From: SFHK01 sp964554795
GTDB lineage: Bacteria > Bacillota > Clostridia > Christensenellales > Aristaeellaceae
NCBI GenBank assembly: GCA_964554795.1
Contig: CAZKQB010000018.1
Location: forward strand, 1 to 50,696
DNA length: 50,696 nucleotides
Direction of reading: 5' to 3'
The notes under the pieces are model-generated. The model ran no database searches. It had not been told where the DNA came from and was given only the letters and a program-made list of their open reading frames with translations. The position numbers were made by a program, and so were the translations under genes. The first letter of the stretch is position 1. Each line of letters opens with the position of its first letter. Shown piece by piece: positions 50,641 through 50,696 of the stretch.

Positions 50641-50656
50641 ATTGTAGCGCTACAAT
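50641..50656 (+). promoter_or_regulatory. LacI-type operator palindrome at the right edge
   Basis: ATTGTAGCGCTACAAT is a perfect 16-base palindrome with the central CG typical of LacI/GalR-family operators. On the plus strand TACAAT (50651-50656) could be a -10 with TTTCCG 17 bases upstream, so the site would overlap a promoter for a gene beyond the window. It lies about 30 bases upstream of the giant gene's -35 box. Confidence 0.6.
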
Positions 50657-50696
50657 ACATCTTGCACACCCGCTGCCAAAAAAAGAAGTGAGACTT

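Overview
The window looks like a chromosomal segment of a fairly GC-rich, endospore-forming Firmicute of the class Clostridia. The signs are a SpoIVB sporulation peptidase, the Firmicutes order tilS-hpt-ftsH, frequent TTG starts behind strong GGAGG Shine-Dalgarno (SD) sites, FeoAB with a small Cys-rich partner, MgtE paralogs and single-membrane surface proteins. A gut-type Clostridium relative, perhaps Christensenellales-like, is a guess from gene style only. No prophage, IS element, CRISPR array or rRNA was seen.

Layout. 0.2-6.4 kb (minus): a five-gene unit with an ABC exporter-type protein, a GH-A-like glycosidase, a ROK sugar kinase, a D-2-hydroxyacid dehydrogenase and an inositol-monophosphatase-family enzyme, from a strong promoter to a strong terminator. 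6.5-10.8 kb (plus, divergent): a MarR repressor with a perfect operator palindrome and a heterodimeric ABC multidrug exporter. 11-12.3 kb: a secreted beta-propeller-like protein. 12.4-14.9 kb (minus): feoA-feoB-Cys-rich protein under a long iron-box-like palindrome. 14.95-15.1 kb: tRNA-Lys(CTT). 15.1-16.2 kb: a LacI-type regulator. 16.35-20.1 kb (plus): a 240-nt leader with a 26-codon ORF, two tandem mgtE genes and ttcA. 20.4-22.3 kb (minus): an unrecognised protein and spoIVB. 22.5-26.6 kb (plus): tilS-hpt-ftsH. 26.8-28.5 kb (minus): tgt and yajC. 28.5-29.1 kb: a small Ig-domain surface protein. 29.2-30.6 kb: L-rhamnose isomerase. 30.7-34.0 kb (plus): a SecG with a long extracytoplasmic extension, then RNase R. 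34.5-37.7 kb (minus): lon-engB. 37.8-39.2 kb (plus): a MATE transporter. 39.35-40.2 kb (minus): a metallopeptidase gene broken by three frameshifts. 40.3-50.5 kb (minus): one gene of about 3,400 codons for a secreted protein with about 33 bacterial Ig-like (Big_2-type) domains.

How the parts relate. Much of the window is housekeeping: protein quality control (FtsH, Lon), tRNA modification (TilS, TtcA, Tgt), the Sec accessory proteins YajC and SecG, RNase R and the GTPase EngB. Added to these are metal uptake (FeoAB, MgtE), efflux (three ABC half-transporters, MATE), sugar metabolism and cell-surface proteins. The points most worth following are the three-domain super-repeat of the giant Ig protein, the SecG extension, the mgtE leader with a near-perfect SD before a 26-codon ORF, and the metallopeptidase remnant. 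Everything was read by eye from sequence. No searches were run, so family names rest on recognised motifs.
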